From positions 147,779 through 211,778 of the forward strand of contig CAJTAK010000001.1 of NCBI GenBank assembly GCA_910574255.1: a stretch of DNA of 64,000 nt. The letters run 5' to 3'. The DNA comes from Clostridia bacterium. GTDB lineage: Bacteria > Bacillota > Clostridia > Lachnospirales > Lachnospiraceae. The notes under the pieces were generated by a model. The model was not told the origin of the DNA, ran no database searches, and worked only from the letters and a program-made list of their open reading frames with translations. Positions 24,647 through 33,777 of the stretch are shown one piece after another (the stretch's first letter is position 1; every line of letters starts with the position of its first letter). Made by a program: the position numbers and the translations under genes.

Positions 24647-25597
24647 ATGAGTTTTTTAAATAAAGTACCTGTTTATGTAGTAAACGGATTTCTGGAAAGC
24701 GGCAAGACCTCCTTTATCCAGGAGACACTTTCCGATCCCTATTTTTCCGATGGCGGCAAGACACTTCTGATTGCCTGTGAGGAAGGGGAAGAAGAGTACG
24801 ACGATCATATTCTGGAATCCTATGATACGGTAATGATTGCTGTGGAGGGAAAAGCGGAATTTACTCCCGAATTTTTGGAGACATGCCGGAAAGAATATAA
24901 GCCTACACAGGTTATGATTGAATACAATGGTATGTGGGGCATGCAGATGCTTCGGGAAATGCAGCTTCCCAGAGGCTGGTTTTTGGCTCAGGGTATCACT
25001 TTGGTAGATGCCGCAACCTTTGACCTGTACATGCAGAATATGAAGTCTCTTTTCATGGATATGGTACAGGATTCCGATCTGGTGATCTTCAATCGCTGTA
25101 AGGAGGGCACCAAAGCCGCCTCCTATAAGCGGAATATCCGGGCAGCCAATCCCAGAGCCCAGGTGGAATTTGAGCAGGAGGGCGGAGAGCTTTTTGAATA
25201 TGAAGAAGAACTTCCCTTTGATCTGAATGCGGACATTATTGATATCGGAGACATTGACTATGGCATCTGGTATCTGGATGCCATGGATCATCCCGAACAT
25301 TACGACGGCAAGACAATCCGCTTCAAGGCCATGGTGATGCGCCCGAAGGAACTGGAGGCAGGCTATTTTGTACCCGGACGCCGGGCTATGACCTGCTGTG
25401 CGGACGATACCGTATTTTTAGGCTTCCTGTGCAAGTCTCAGAATATAGATAAGCTCCGCAACCGCCAGTGGCTTACCGTTACTGCCAAGGTAAAGGTGGA
25501 GACCCGGAAGGAGTATTCCGGGGAGGAAGGCCCGGTTCTCTATACAAAGGCTTTGAAGTCCGTGGAGAAGCCAGAGGAAGAGATGGTATATTTTTAA
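24647..25597 (+). CDS. Second CobW-like GTPase with C-terminal OB-like domain
   Basis: 316 residues. The N-terminal P-loop reads GFLESGKTS (residues 14-22), with a CobW-like core (EYNGMWGMQML, DSDLVIFNRCKEG). The usual Cys-x-Cys-Cys motif is absent. The CobW_C region is replaced, from about residue 200, by a segment (IDYGIWYLDAMDHPEHYDGK, RFKAMVMRPKELEAGYFVPG, MTCCADDTVFLGFLC) resembling the TIGR03943/YcgQ-type OB-like domain found with metal-linked membrane permeases. It lies 86 bases after the His-rich GTPase, same strand, and is probably co-transcribed. Role in metal delivery is inferred. Confidence 0.7.
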   Translation: MSFLNKVPVYVVNGFLESGKTSFIQETLSDPYFSDGGKTLLIACEEGEEEYDDHILESYDTVMIAVEGKAEFTPEFLETCRKEYKPTQVMIEYNGMWGMQMLREMQLPRGWFLAQGITLVDAATFDLYMQNMKSLFMDMVQDSDLVIFNRCKEGTKAASYKRNIRAANPRAQVEFEQEGGELFEYEEELPFDLNADIIDIGDIDYGIWYLDAMDHPEHYDGKTIRFKAMVMRPKELEAGYFVPGRRAMTCCADDTVFLGFLCKSQNIDKLRNRQWLTVTAKVKVETRKEYSGEEGPVLYTKALKSVEKPEEEMVYF

Positions 25598-25605
25598 AAA
25601 ATCCC

Positions 25606-26502
25606 TCACCAGATCTCCGGTCTCCGATACTGCAGCAGCAGATTTTTTAAATGAAGCATAGAATCCGTAAGAATCTTATCCTTATGGTAAACCAGATTAA
25701 AGGTGCGGTTCCAGGCATGCTCCGGATGGGGCAGCATGTGGATCGTGCCTTTTTGCAATTCTTCTTCAATAAGGCGCACGGAAATCACAGCCATACAATG
25801 ATTGTAAACAATGGCATGCTTCATAGCCTCCGGAAACGGAGCTTCTATCCGGCAGCGAATGTGAATATGGTTGGCGTGCAGGTACTCTTCAAACAGCGCC
25901 CTTGTACCGCTGCCCTTCTCACGCATAACAAAATCCAAACCCTCCAAATCCGAGGGCTGAAAGGAGGTAAGCGCAGCAAAGAGATGGTCTTTGCTGCAGG
26001 CCAGAACCAGAAAATCCTCCACCATGGGAATGCTGATCAGATCCGGACTTTTGATCACGCCCTCCACGATTCCCACATCCAGCTCCGACTTTAAAAGCTT
26101 GTCTTCAATCACAGCCGTATTTCCAATAAAAGAAAAGGTATCCACTAACGGCCTGCCCTGCCGGAAATTCTCCAGAAGCGTAGGGAGAAGGCAGGAGCCA
26201 ACCGTGACCGTGGCACCGATTCGAAAATGCTCCGTTCGGTTGCAGTTTTCCATCCGAAGCTCCAGATCGTCAAAGGCACGTACCGCATTCCGGGCCAGAG
26301 TAAGAAGCTCCTGGCCTGTCTCCGTAATATAAAGGCGCTTGGACAGACGGTCGAACAGCGGAGTGTGATAGTGCTCCTCAAGCTCATGGATGGCCTGACT
26401 GATGGTAGGCTGAGCCAGATAAAGCTTCTTTGCCGCAAGGCTCATTTTCCCTGTTTCCGCTACTGCAATAAATATTTTTAAATGCCGGATGGTCATTCGC
26501 AT
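25606..26502 (-). CDS. LysR-family transcription regulator
   Basis: 298 residues of standard LysR length. The N-terminal winged HTH reads IRHLKIFIAVAETGKMSLAA followed by AQPTISQAIHELE, with DRLSKRLYITETG after it. The effector-binding domain starts near FRIGATVTVGSCLLP. On the minus strand, it ends 9 bases from the convergent GTPase gene. The downstream + strand sulfur group includes a YeiH-type transporter; in Escherichia coli a LysR protein (YeiE) sits beside yeiH, so control of that group is plausible but not shown. Effector unknown. Confidence 0.88.
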   Translation of the reverse strand: MRMTIRHLKIFIAVAETGKMSLAAKKLYLAQPTISQAIHELEEHYHTPLFDRLSKRLYITETGQELLTLARNAVRAFDDLELRMENCNRTEHFRIGATVTVGSCLLPTLLENFRQGRPLVDTFSFIGNTAVIEDKLLKSELDVGIVEGVIKSPDLISIPMVEDFLVLACSKDHLFAALTSFQPSDLEGLDFVMREKGSGTRALFEEYLHANHIHIRCRIEAPFPEAMKHAIVYNHCMAVISVRLIEEELQKGTIHMLPHPEHAWNRTFNLVYHKDKILTDSMLHLKNLLLQYRRPEIW

Positions 26503-26699
26503 ATCTCCTGTTCCAATTTCTCAATAAAATAGTACCATTTCTGTGAAGCATTGACAAGTGACATGGATCTAAGAAAATGTGTTGGCATAATGAGGTTGAA
26601 AGAAAAGATGATGCAATTATGATGTAAATTTGATTCTGTTTTGATGTAGCTTTCCATTAAAATAACTATAAATAAGATGTGGATAGAGGGAAGCGGACT

Positions 26700-27683
26700 A
26701 TGAAAAAATGGATGAAAAAAATCAGCAGAAGCATTTTAGTCTTAATGTGTGTAGGGACAGCCTCACTCTGTACGTCCGGTAAAAATGTTCAGGCATCACA
26801 GGAAGAAGCGGGAGCAGTACAGAGCCTGTTTCAGAAAGCCGGAAATGAGACGGCGCCGGATGCGGAGGAAGAAAAGAATTACCTTAAGAAACAGATGGAG
26901 GAAAACAGGGAAAGATTTTTTGAGGAAGCACAAAGGCAGGGAATCGGGTCAGAACAGGCAGAGAAGCTTTTCGGGCGGCTTTTGGAGGATAAGATTTTTC
27001 AAAATGGCGCCCTGGCGCTTACAGGGCTTCGTTTGGATGACATAGACGGAAACGGGCAGATGGACATGCTGCTTATGGTGCAGGATGCGGAGCAGATCGT
27101 CTTTTACGGGTCAGGGGGCTTGTGGTTTTATATGAATGAGGACACGCCCTATTGCTTTGATGAGGAAGAATGCTCCTATTACGGCATATTCGATGTATTC
27201 TGGGCCGATGTGGACAATGATGAAAATGTGGAGATCGTGTTCAGTGCTGAGGGCTTTGGATGCGGTGCGGTGGGGGATTCCTACAAAGCTGTTTTCAAAT
27301 ATAAAAATCATACTATGGAGCGAATGGAGCTTCCCTCAGATCTGGAAATCGATCATGACTGCGGACTTGTGGTGGATGTGATACAAGAGCCGGAGGCAGA
27401 CAGCTACAGCGCATACTGCCCTTACTTAGATGAGCTTATTCCTTTTGGCAGGGAAAACGAATGTCCGCCACCGGAGATGGCAGAGGCTGTAGGCGGCAAT
27501 GCACGTGGATTTTATGATCTGTCCATGGTGGAATATGAGGGAAAAAATGTGCTGCAGGCTTCCGAGTATCTCTACGGGGAGGGCGGAGTGGCAGACTGCG
27601 CCGCCATAGCACAATTCTTAATCACATGGGAGGAGGACGGCACTCCGGTAGTACTTAAATGGTGGATTGAAGAAGCTTTCTAA
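26700..27683 (+). CDS. Secreted protein with Ca-loop-like repeats, unknown
   Basis: About 327 residues. A signal peptide (KKISRSILVLMCVGTASLC) is followed by a helical, charged stretch to residue 85. Then come aspartate loops of the EF-hand/FG-GAP kind: LDDIDGNGQMDMLLM and WADVDNDENVEIVF, pointing to calcium binding or a beta-propeller blade. The Cys at the signal end (LCTSG) is not a clear lipobox. ATG 26700 with GAGGG about 9 bases upstream is preferred over a GTG at 26679. It stands alone, with a terminator downstream. Function unknown. Confidence 0.7.
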   Translation: MKKWMKKISRSILVLMCVGTASLCTSGKNVQASQEEAGAVQSLFQKAGNETAPDAEEEKNYLKKQMEENRERFFEEAQRQGIGSEQAEKLFGRLLEDKIFQNGALALTGLRLDDIDGNGQMDMLLMVQDAEQIVFYGSGGLWFYMNEDTPYCFDEEECSYYGIFDVFWADVDNDENVEIVFSAEGFGCGAVGDSYKAVFKYKNHTMERMELPSDLEIDHDCGLVVDVIQEPEADSYSAYCPYLDELIPFGRENECPPPEMAEAVGGNARGFYDLSMVEYEGKNVLQASEYLYGEGGVADCAAIAQFLITWEEDGTPVVLKWWIEEAF

Positions 27684-27702
27684 ATAAATGAATGTGTTGG
27701 CA

Positions 27703-27762
27703 AAGCAATGTCGTTTCGTTAAGTCCAAAAACTTGTGAAGGCACATCTAAATGACATTGCTT
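27703..27762 (+). other. 14-bp inverted repeat with 32-base loop
   Basis: AAGCAATGTCGTTT (27703-27716) pairs with AAATGACATTGCTT (27749-27762), with one G-U. It lies just after the secreted-protein stop and before a conventional terminator. It may be a second terminator without a T run, or part of a small RNA. Confidence 0.5.
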
Positions 27763-27789
27763 GGTCAATTGGCAGCCGGAACTAAGATG

Positions 27790-27844
27790 AAAGACGCAAT
27801 TTCATGCAGGCCCCATGAGGCGGCAAGCAGATTGCGTCTTTTTT
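27790..27844 (+). terminator. Rho-independent terminator
   Basis: AAAGACGCAAT pairs with ATTGCGTCTTT, followed by TTT, about 110 bases after the secreted-protein gene. Confidence 0.8.
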
Positions 27845-27887
27845 GATTTAATAGGTTTTACCTATGTTATTCATAAAATAATATCAT

Positions 27888-27916
27888 TTTAATTATTAAT
27901 TAGCAAGTGCTATAAT
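27888..27916 (+). promoter_or_regulatory. Promoter of the sulfur/redox group
   Basis: TTTAAT (27888-27893) and TATAAT (27911-27916) are 17 bases apart, upstream of the flavoprotein gene. Confidence 0.6.
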
Positions 27917-27993
27917 AAATCTAAAAGAGACAACCGGGGAATTTTGACACGGGATTGTTAAAAATATCACGAAAAAGAAAGGGGATTCTACCG

Positions 27994-29622
27994 ATGAAAG
28001 TACTGATTATCGGGGGCGTTGCGGCCGGAACAAAGGCGGCAGCGAAAATCAAACGGGAAGACCGCAGCTGTGAAGTTACCATACTCACAAAGGGAAAAGA
28101 CATTTCTTATGCAGGCTGCGGGCTTCCCTATTATGTGGGAGGCGTGATTCCCACAAGAGAGCAGTTGATCGTGAACACGCCGGATTCATTTTCCAAGCTT
28201 ACCGGCGCAGAGATTCTCACAGAGACCGAGGTTACTGCAGTAGACACAGAGGCAAAGACGGTTACGGCCGTACATAACGGAGAGACTGCCGCCTACGGCT
28301 ATGACAAGCTTATTATTGCTTCCGGCGCATCACCTTTCCGTCCCCAGATTGAGGGCCTTGATCTGGAAAATGTATTCTTTATGCGTACTCCGGACGATGC
28401 CATTGCCCTTCGGGAAGCGGTTGAGGCCGGAAAGATCAAGCGTGCGGTAGTTGCAGGCGGCGGTTTTATCGGCCTTGAGGTGGCGGAGAATCTGGCGGAA
28501 AAGGGCGTTCGTGTCAACGTTATTGACTTTGCGCCCCATGTACTGCCCAATTTCCTGGACCCGGAGCTTTCCGAGTATGTGGAAAATAAGATGGCTGATG
28601 CAGGCATCAATCCCATGACAGGCGTTGCCCTGGAGGGTGTGATTGGTGACGGCAAGGTGGAGAAGGTGCAGACCAGCAAGCGGGCGGTAAAGGCGGACGC
28701 TCTGGTTCTGGCAATTGGAATCCGGCCCAATACCGCATTTCTGGAGGGAAGCGGCATTGAGATGTTCAAGGGAACCATTCTCACCGATAAAAATCTGCGC
28801 ACCAATGTGGAGGATGTGTATGCGGTAGGCGACTGTGCTATGGTAACCAACCGTGAGACCGGTGAGCCGGCATGGTCACCCATGGGCTCTACGGCAAATA
28901 TTGCCGGCCGTGTTCTGGCAAAGAATCTCTGCGGCGGTGAGTTTGAATATGCGGGTGTACTTGGAACCGGTGTAGCAAAGCTTCCGGGCGGCATCAATAC
29001 AGGACGTACAGGACTTACGGAGACTGCGGCAAAGGCGGCAGGCCATGATGTAATCACTGCACTTTGCATTGTGGATGACAAGGCTCATTATTATCCGGGG
29101 GCGGGCTCTTTCATTATTAAGATGGTGGCAGATAAGACAACCCGGAAGTTCCTGGGCCTGCAGGTGCTGGGAAGCGGCGCAGTTGATAAGGTAACGGACA
29201 TTGCCGTGACAGCCATCTCTTTGGGAGCAACGGTAGATCAGCTGGAGAATCTGGACTTTGCTTATGCACCGCCTTTCTCCACGGCGATTCATCCCTTTGC
29301 TCATGCACTGAATGTACTGCTGAACAAGATGAGCGGCGCTTTTGAGACCTTTACTCCGGTAGAATTTGCGGAAGGGAAGGCAGAGGGCTACCGTATGGTG
29401 GATGCTTCCATTCAGCCGTCCATTCACTCCGCACCGTATCTGGATCTGACTAAGATCAATGGGGAGGTAGAGGGCTTTGGCAAGGATGAGAAGCTTCTCA
29501 TTGTCTGTGCCAAAGGAAAACGTGCCTATATGGTGCAGAACCGCCTGAAATACTACGGCTACACCAATACAAAAGTGCTGGAAGGCGGCACCACCTTTAA
29601 TACCGTAGAGGAAGAGGATTAA
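27994..29622 (+). CDS. FAD-dependent CoA-disulfide-reductase-like protein with rhodanese domain
   Basis: About 542 residues. The N-terminal Rossmann fold is IIGGVAAGTKAAAK. The single redox Cys42 lies in SYAGCGLPYYVGG, the mark of CoA-disulfide reductase/NADH oxidase relatives. A second nucleotide fold is AVVAGGGFIGLEVAENL, and FAD-binding VYAVGDCAMV follows. The C-terminus has a rhodanese-like domain with Cys505 in LLIVCAKGKRAY. Together these reduce CoA disulfides, persulfides or polysulfides with NAD(P)H. ATG 27994 follows AAAGGGG. The next genes are a siroheme Fe-S protein and a YeiH-type exporter, pointing to sulfur-compound reduction. The exact substrate is not known from sequence. Confidence 0.85.
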   Translation: MKVLIIGGVAAGTKAAAKIKREDRSCEVTILTKGKDISYAGCGLPYYVGGVIPTREQLIVNTPDSFSKLTGAEILTETEVTAVDTEAKTVTAVHNGETAAYGYDKLIIASGASPFRPQIEGLDLENVFFMRTPDDAIALREAVEAGKIKRAVVAGGGFIGLEVAENLAEKGVRVNVIDFAPHVLPNFLDPELSEYVENKMADAGINPMTGVALEGVIGDGKVEKVQTSKRAVKADALVLAIGIRPNTAFLEGSGIEMFKGTILTDKNLRTNVEDVYAVGDCAMVTNRETGEPAWSPMGSTANIAGRVLAKNLCGGEFEYAGVLGTGVAKLPGGINTGRTGLTETAAKAAGHDVITALCIVDDKAHYYPGAGSFIIKMVADKTTRKFLGLQVLGSGAVDKVTDIAVTAISLGATVDQLENLDFAYAPPFSTAIHPFAHALNVLLNKMSGAFETFTPVEFAEGKAEGYRMVDASIQPSIHSAPYLDLTKINGEVEGFGKDEKLLIVCAKGKRAYMVQNRLKYYGYTNTKVLEGGTTFNTVEEED

Positions 29623-29653
29623 ATTAATTACTTAAAATAGGAGGATACATATT

Positions 29654-30607
29654 ATGGCAACATTAACTATCAGCGCCGAGGACGAGAAGAAGGTAAAAGC
29701 AAGAGGATTTTTGAGCAACAAGGGAACGGACAATTTTTCCGGACGTATCATCACCATCAACGGAAAAATCACAGCAGAGCAGCAGAAGGTTATCGGTGAG
29801 GCCGCAGAGAAGTTCGGCAACGGGATTGTAACCTTTACCACACGTCTGACCATTGAGGTACAGGGCATTCCTTATGACAAGATTGACGACTTCTGCGAGT
29901 ACATCGCAAAGGCCGGCCTGGTAACAGGCGGAACCGGCTCCAAGGTGCGTCCGGTAGTGGCATGTAAAGGAACTACCTGCCAGTACGGTCTTCTGGATTC
30001 CTTCGAGCTTTCCGAGGAGATCCATCACAGATTCTACGAGGGCTACCGTCAGGTACTGCTTCCCCACAAGTTTAAAATCGCCGTGGGCGGATGTCCCAAC
30101 AACTGTGTAAAGCCGGATTTGAATGACCTTGGCATCATCGGACAGCGGATTCCAAACTACGAGGAGGACGACTGCAACGGCTGCAAGAAGTGCGGCGTGG
30201 AGAAGGCCTGTCCCGTAAATGCTGCAAAGATGGTGGACGGCGTAATGGAGATTGACAAGGATATCTGCAACAACTGCGGACGCTGTATCGGGAAATGTCC
30301 TTTCGACTGTATTGAGGACGGAACCTACGGCTATAAAATCTACATCGGTGGACGCTGGGGCAAGAAAGTGGCTCAGGGTCAGGCTCTTTCTAAGGTATTT
30401 ACCGATAAAGAAGAGGCCCTTTCCATAATCGAGAAAGCGATTCTTCTGTTCCGTGAGCAGGGACAGACCGGGGAGCGCTTTGCAAAGACCATTGGGCGTC
30501 TGGGCTTTGAGAATGTGGAGAAGCAGCTTCTCTCCAATGACATTCTCGATAGAAAGCAGGAGATCCTGGATGCGAAGCTTCATCTGACAGGCGGAGCAAC
30601 CTGTTAA
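29654..30607 (+). CDS. Sulfite/nitrite reductase-family siroheme Fe-S protein with two ferredoxin clusters
   Basis: 317 residues, resembling the anaerobic sulfite reductase C-subunit type. The nitrite/sulfite reductase ferredoxin-like half comes first (TTRLTIEVQGIPYDKID). CKGTTCQYGL and GGCPNNC (residues about 104-155) supply Cys for the siroheme-linked cluster. Two 4Fe-4S ferredoxin motifs follow: CNGCKKCGVEKACP and CNNCGRCIGKCP. A helical tail ends the protein. It is on the same strand, 31 bases after the flavoprotein, and likely in one operon. It would reduce sulfite to sulfide with electrons from a partner. It is shorter than assimilatory sulfite reductase and may act in anaerobic sulfur metabolism or detoxification. 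Confidence 0.82.
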   Translation: MATLTISAEDEKKVKARGFLSNKGTDNFSGRIITINGKITAEQQKVIGEAAEKFGNGIVTFTTRLTIEVQGIPYDKIDDFCEYIAKAGLVTGGTGSKVRPVVACKGTTCQYGLLDSFELSEEIHHRFYEGYRQVLLPHKFKIAVGGCPNNCVKPDLNDLGIIGQRIPNYEEDDCNGCKKCGVEKACPVNAAKMVDGVMEIDKDICNNCGRCIGKCPFDCIEDGTYGYKIYIGGRWGKKVAQGQALSKVFTDKEEALSIIEKAILLFREQGQTGERFAKTIGRLGFENVEKQLLSNDILDRKQEILDAKLHLTGGATC

Positions 30608-30656
30608 TTGGGGAACAAAAACTATTTACGAAAGAAATAGAGGGAGAGAAATACTA

Positions 30657-31724
30657 ATGAATAAAAAGAAAACAGGTGCCGTCATCCTCTGTCTTGTCAT
30701 TGGATGGCTGGCAACTCTTTCTACGGACTGGCAGTCCGCATGGTTTCACCGCACGGTTATGGGTGGTCCCATGGTAGCGCTTCTGGTATCCATGATTGCC
30801 TGCAACCTGCTCCCAAGTCTTCATAAGGATTTTAAGGCGGGAACTACCTTTGCAAGCAAGAAGTTTTTGAATTGGGGAATTATTCTTACCGGTGCTACCT
30901 TGAGCTTTGCGGATATCCTGGGAACAGGTGTAAAAGCATTGCCGCTGATTTTGTTCAATATCTGTCTTTCTTTTACCATCGCTCTGTTGGTGGGAAAGAA
31001 GATTGGTGTAAGCAAGAATACCTCTGTACTGGTAGGCGGCGGAACCTGTATCTGCGGCGGAACAGCTATTGCCACCCTGTCACGGATCATCAAGGCACTG
31101 GAGGAGGAGATCGCCTTTGCCATGGCAGCCATCTTTCTGTTTGATACCCTGGCGGCGTTCAGCTATCCCTATTTGAGCGGGGCTTTGGGACTGACGGACA
31201 ATCAGTTCGCATTTCTGGCCGGAACTGCCATCAATGACACTTCCTCCGTGGCCGGAGCACAGGCGACCTATGTGGCCATGAACGGCCTGGGAGACTGGAG
31301 CGGCGCTTTGAATGTAAAGCTTGTCCGGACCACCATGCTGATTTTTGTGGCGCTGGTATGGACGATTATTATGGCGAAAGAAGCAAAGCAGAACGGTGAG
31401 AGTGGGCAGAATGATTCCCTGCTGAACGTTGTAAAGAAGACATTTCCTATGTTCATTCTCTGGTTTGTAGTGATGGCCGGACTGAACACCTTCGGGGTAT
31501 TTGGCTTTGATGTGCCGGGGCTTGGCATGTCGGCAACGGGCCTTCTCGGAAAGCTTGCGAAATTCCTCTTTGCATCGGCACTGGCAGGTGTGGGCTTCAA
31601 GATTAAGTTCAAGGATGTATTTTCCAAGGGCATCAAGCCCATCACATTAGGCGGCATAACCTGGGCGTGTGTGGCGGCCTGTTCACTTGCCTTTGTATTC
31701 CTGTTTTCGGGATACATCGGATAA
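30657..31724 (+). CDS. YeiH-family (UPF0324) membrane transporter, putative sulfate/sulfonate exporter
   Basis: 355 residues with about ten membrane segments. The family box VLVGGGTCICGGTAIATLSR lies near residue 125, and AGTAINDTSSVAGAQATY near 190. Members are proposed sulfate, sulfite or taurine-derived anion exporters. Its place directly after a sulfite-reductase-like gene, with AGGGAGAG before the ATG, supports a sulfur anion role. Direction and substrate are not provable here. Confidence 0.85.
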   Translation: MNKKKTGAVILCLVIGWLATLSTDWQSAWFHRTVMGGPMVALLVSMIACNLLPSLHKDFKAGTTFASKKFLNWGIILTGATLSFADILGTGVKALPLILFNICLSFTIALLVGKKIGVSKNTSVLVGGGTCICGGTAIATLSRIIKALEEEIAFAMAAIFLFDTLAAFSYPYLSGALGLTDNQFAFLAGTAINDTSSVAGAQATYVAMNGLGDWSGALNVKLVRTTMLIFVALVWTIIMAKEAKQNGESGQNDSLLNVVKKTFPMFILWFVVMAGLNTFGVFGFDVPGLGMSATGLLGKLAKFLFASALAGVGFKIKFKDVFSKGIKPITLGGITWACVAACSLAFVFLFSGYIG

Positions 31725-31775
31725 AAATGCTTCTGGACAGTGGGAAATTTTTTTGATATGATACGTGTATGATAC

Positions 31776-31808
31776 AAAAGCAGTTTGCGAAAGCAGGCTG
31801 CTTTTGCT
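31776..31808 (+). other. Stem-loop between the YeiH gene and the Lrp gene
   Basis: CAAAAGCAG pairs perfectly with CTGCTTTTG over a 14-base loop. There is no T run. It could be a weak terminator or sit in the leader of the regulator gene. Confidence 0.45.
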
Positions 31809-31841
31809 ATATATTACGGAACTGGAACAGAGGGACAGGAT

Positions 31842-32288
31842 ATGGATCGCATGGACAAAAGGATACTAAGACATTTGAAGGAAAATTCCAGGCAGACAGC
31901 TTCACGAATCAGTCAGAACATACATTTGTCCGTATCGGCGGTGATTGAGCGGATACGAAAGCTGGAGCGTACTGGGATCATTCAAAAATATACGGTGATT
32001 CTGGATGAAAGGCAATTGGGGAATACCCTTACGGCCTTTGTGGTCCTTAGGCTTTCTCATTTCAAATATCGCGAACCCTTTGAAAGGGAGGTTCTTGCCT
32101 ATGAGGATATCTGCGAATGCCACGCCATTGCCGGAGATATGGATTATCTGATGAAAATTGTGACAAATTCCACCTCAAGCCTGGAATTGATTCACCAGGA
32201 TTTGCGCAGGATGCCGGGGGTATCCGGAATAAAGACATTGTATGTGCTGTCTACCATTAAGAATGAATATTCTGTATTACCCTCTTAA
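31842..32288 (+). CDS. Lrp/AsnC-family transcription regulator
   Basis: 148 residues, the family size. The N-terminal HTH is RMDKRILRHLKENSRQTASR, followed by LSVSAVIERIRKLERTGIIQKY; the C-terminal RAM domain (ligand-binding, octamer-forming) includes CECHAIAGDMDYLMKIVT. It usually senses amino acids. ATG 31842 is chosen because GAGGGACAGG precedes it; an upstream in-frame start lies in a stem-loop. Confidence 0.9.
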   Translation: MDRMDKRILRHLKENSRQTASRISQNIHLSVSAVIERIRKLERTGIIQKYTVILDERQLGNTLTAFVVLRLSHFKYREPFEREVLAYEDICECHAIAGDMDYLMKIVTNSTSSLELIHQDLRRMPGVSGIKTLYVLSTIKNEYSVLPS

Positions 32289-32430
32289 GAGAAGTCCGGG
32301 AAAATGGCAGTACTTTATAAAAAAAATATAAAATATTTTCTTGTGCTTGACAGAAATGGTTCGGGGGCTTATGCTCCTTAATAATAGATTTATTCCTGGC
32401 TTACAGGGGAACAAAAGAAGGAGAACACGC

Positions 32431-33582
32431 ATGAATCTGAATCGAGAGACCATGAAGAAGCTGATGCTTCTGATTGCTTTTACCATATTGCTGCTGGTGG
32501 GTGTCCAGAGACTGGACGCAGTCTTCGGGGCGCTGCGGTTTTTGTGGGGAATCGGCTTCCCCTTTGCGCTGGGAGGAGCCATTGCTTTTATCTTAAATGT
32601 GCCTATGACGGCTTTGGAAAACTGGCTGTTTCCGGAAAAAAGGACCAGGAAGAGCAGCCTGCAAAGGAAGCTTGCCCGTCCTTTGAGCATGGTTATTGCC
32701 ATACTGCTGGTCCTTGGCGTTATTTCACTGGTGATCTTTGTGGTGGTTCCGGAACTTGGCACTACGGTGGTTGGACTGGGGGCCAGTGTGGAGGCATTTC
32801 TTCCGAGAGCACAGGAGTGGCTTGAAGAGATCTTCCGGAATAACGATCAGGTTGTGACCTGGATTGAGGGTCTGGAGATGAATTGGGAGAAGGCCGTGGA
32901 GACTGCCTGGAATTTCTTCCGCAGCGGCGCAGGCAGTGTGCTGTCCTCCACAATGACGGTGGCAAGGACCATTATCAGTGCAGTGACCAATTTCTTCATC
33001 GGCTTTGTGTTTGCCTGCTATGTGCTGCTTCAGAAGGAGAAGCTGGGGGAGCAGTGCCGGAAACTTCTGAAGGCGGTTTTTCCGAAAAAGCAAGTGGATT
33101 ATATTCTTCATGTGTGCTTCTTAAGCCACCGCACCTTTTCCAGCTTTATCACCGGACAGTGTATGGAGGCGGTGATTCTGGGGGCTATGTTTTTTGTGGC
33201 TATGAGCCTTTTGCGCTTCCCCTATGCCTTACTGGTGGGGGTTCTGGTGGCATTTACGGCGCTGATTCCTATTTTCGGCGCATTCATCGGCTGTGTGGTG
33301 GGAGCTTTCTTGATTTTGATGGTGAATCCGGCCCAGGCACTGGGATTTATTGTGCTGTTCCAGGTGCTTCAGCAGATTGAGGGAAATCTTATCTATCCCC
33401 GTGTGGTGGGGAACTCCGTGGGGCTGCCGGCTATCTGGGTATTGGTTGCCGTGACCGTAGGCGGTAATCTGATGGGAATCTTAGGCATGCTGATTTTTAT
33501 TCCCATTGTTTCCGTGGTCTATGCGCTTCTTCGGGAGTGGATGTATGGGCGGTTGGAGAAAAAGAAGGAATTATCCTCATAG
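32431..33582 (+). CDS. AI-2E family (PerM/YdiK-type) membrane permease
   Basis: About 383 residues with six to eight membrane segments: LMLLIAFTILLLVGVQRL, a central amphipathic region (residues about 115-165), and FFIGFVFACYVLLQKEKLG followed by the family region VEGNLIYPRVVGNSVGLP-like (QIEGNLIYPRVVGNSVGLPA). Family members export various small molecules; substrate is not predictable. AAGGAG with 8-base spacing precedes ATG 32431. Confidence 0.88.
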   Translation: MNLNRETMKKLMLLIAFTILLLVGVQRLDAVFGALRFLWGIGFPFALGGAIAFILNVPMTALENWLFPEKRTRKSSLQRKLARPLSMVIAILLVLGVISLVIFVVVPELGTTVVGLGASVEAFLPRAQEWLEEIFRNNDQVVTWIEGLEMNWEKAVETAWNFFRSGAGSVLSSTMTVARTIISAVTNFFIGFVFACYVLLQKEKLGEQCRKLLKAVFPKKQVDYILHVCFLSHRTFSSFITGQCMEAVILGAMFFVAMSLLRFPYALLVGVLVAFTALIPIFGAFIGCVVGAFLILMVNPAQALGFIVLFQVLQQIEGNLIYPRVVGNSVGLPAIWVLVAVTVGGNLMGILGMLIFIPIVSVVYALLREWMYGRLEKKKELSS

Positions 33583-33777
33583 AGAAAGAAAGCTTTATCC
33601 GGAACTTCTGTTTTGATGGGGTTTTCTTTTTTGCATAAGTGTGCTACACTAGCAGTTATCAGGTCAAATGCTTGAGTGAACATCCATTTCTCCGGTCAGC
33701 GGACCATGGGATGTGCAGCCGCAGCATTTGGCTTCTTGTTCGCAGAAGCAGACGAATATAGAGAAAGAAGGAATTTT

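Noticed and set aside
27684..27993. A riboswitch before the flavoprotein gene
   Set aside because: The stems belong to the end of the preceding gene and a terminator lies before the promoter; no known aptamer pattern is seen.
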